From Geomicrobium sp. JCM 19038 (lineage in GTDB: Bacteria > Bacillota > Bacilli > Bacillales > Marinococcaceae), in NCBI RefSeq assembly GCF_000698125.1, contig NZ_BAXA01000017.1, forward strand, positions 1 to 64,000: a DNA stretch of 64,000 nt, written 5' to 3'. Positions 63,679 through 64,000 of the stretch are shown here, piece after piece. The position numbers and the translations under genes are program-made. Below the pieces are notes generated by a model that saw nothing but the letters and a program-made list of their open reading frames with translations, was not told the origin of the DNA and did no database searches. Each line of letters opens with the position of its first letter. Position 1 is the first letter of the stretch.

Positions 63679-63701
63679 AGCTATTTGTAAAACAAATAGC
63701 T
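63679..63701. promoter_or_regulatory. Palindromic operator upstream of gntR
   Basis: AGCTATTTGT, AAA, ACAAATAGCT: a perfect 23-bp palindrome with the TTGT-N3-ACAA core shared with the kdgD and UxuA-like promoters; suggests autoregulation, and possibly control of the adjacent glycerate kinase. Confidence 0.85.
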
Positions 63702-63790
63702 GATTTTACAAATATAACTTATCGAAGATGTCAAAATGCCTTGGAACATGGAATCATCAGCCATCTTCAATAAGGAAGACTTTTACAGTT

Positions 63791-64000
63791 CTACTTCTTC
63801 CACACTCGCGCAATATTCTCAGCGGTTTCTTCTAAATACTGTTCACCGTTGGCTAATGCGTCTTCGAGGTCAATTGCACCGGGTACGATGCTGAATACGG
63901 CATCTATGCCGTGTTCATAAACGGTTTTGTACCCTTCACCGAGTGCGCCGCAGACCGCGATCACGGGTTTGTTTGCTTCTTTAGCAGCAAGCGCAACACC
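63791..64000 (-). CDS. Glycerate kinase, C-terminal end (partial)
   Basis: Only the last 69 codons lie in the window, ending TAG at 63791: GVALAAKEANKPVIAVCGALGEGYKTVYEHGIDAVFSIVPGAIDLEDALANGEQYLEETAENIARVWKK. This is the conserved C-terminus of GarK/GlxK glycerate kinases, which phosphorylate D-glycerate made from tartronate semialdehyde. It fits the sugar-acid context to its left. The gene continues beyond the right edge. Confidence 0.85.
   Translation of the reverse strand, partial: GVALAAKEANKPVIAVCGALGEGYKTVYEHGIDAVFSIVPGAIDLEDALANGEQYLEETAENIARVWKK

Overview
The window looks like the chromosome of a low-to-moderate-GC, spore-former-type Bacillaceae (Firmicutes). Evidence: strong AGGAGG ribosome sites, many GTG/TTG starts, a caa3-type CtaG, an S-box (SAM-I) leader on metNIQ, an OpuC-type osmoprotectant importer with a GbsR-like regulator, and Bacillus-style proteins (YkvI, YrzF-like kinase, RlmCD). 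The osmoprotectant and carnitine genes suggest a halotolerant or alkaliphilic relative; the genus cannot be fixed from sequence alone. No rRNA, tRNA, CRISPR array, complete insertion sequence or prophage was seen.

Layout. 0-5 kb: DUF2243/ctaG pair, small unknown genes, a yybP-ykoY (Mn2+) riboswitch with terminator ahead of a 41-residue basic protein and a RIO/YrzF-like kinase, and a serine hydrolase. 5-9 kb: oligopeptide-binding lipoprotein, an ANT(9)/AadA-like nucleotidyltransferase, and a secreted L-asparaginase fused to a chitin-binding module. 9.5-18.6 kb: a sugar-acid operon (DapA-like aldolase, Fe-alcohol dehydrogenase, PrpR-like regulator, DUF1537 kinase, PdxA2, TAXI-TRAP transporter). 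19-22 kb: metNIQ under a SAM riboswitch. 22-27 kb: SDR/TetR pair, HisD/HpsN-like dehydrogenase with LacI regulator and twin operators, SEC-C protein, then a 21-bp minisatellite. 27.6-34.2 kb: opuC importer divergent from gbsR-cdhC-cdhA-cdhB (L-carnitine to glycine betaine). 34-36.6 kb: peptide-binding protein plus proline iminopeptidase. 37-47.2 kb: an itaconate-type catabolic cluster (CoA-transferase, MaoC hydratase, acyl-CoA dehydrogenase, MmgE/PrpD, DctPQM TRAP, sigma-54 activator, CitE-like lyase) matching the gene content of the Pseudomonas aeruginosa PA0878-PA0886 region. 47.5-55.8 kb: decayed and intact copies of a ykvI transporter gene around a histidine phosphatase, a PLD-helicase-DUF3427/Nudix pair, rlmCD, and an anchored unknown protein. 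56-64 kb: hexarate-type regulon: UxuA-like dehydratase, TctCAB transporter, aldehyde dehydrogenase, KdgD, FadR-type GntR regulator, and the end of a glycerate kinase. A shared operator motif (TTGTAAGNCAA) ties these together.

Most of the window is accessory carbon-source catabolism: each block pairs an importer (TRAP, TAXI-TRAP, TTT, ABC) with enzymes and a local regulator, and several show visible operators, cre-like sites or sigma-54 promoters. About twenty otherwise normal genes are each broken by a single-base frameshift, mostly explicable as one missing base. That density points to errors in the assembly rather than to real decay, so I annotate these genes across the break and mark the position.
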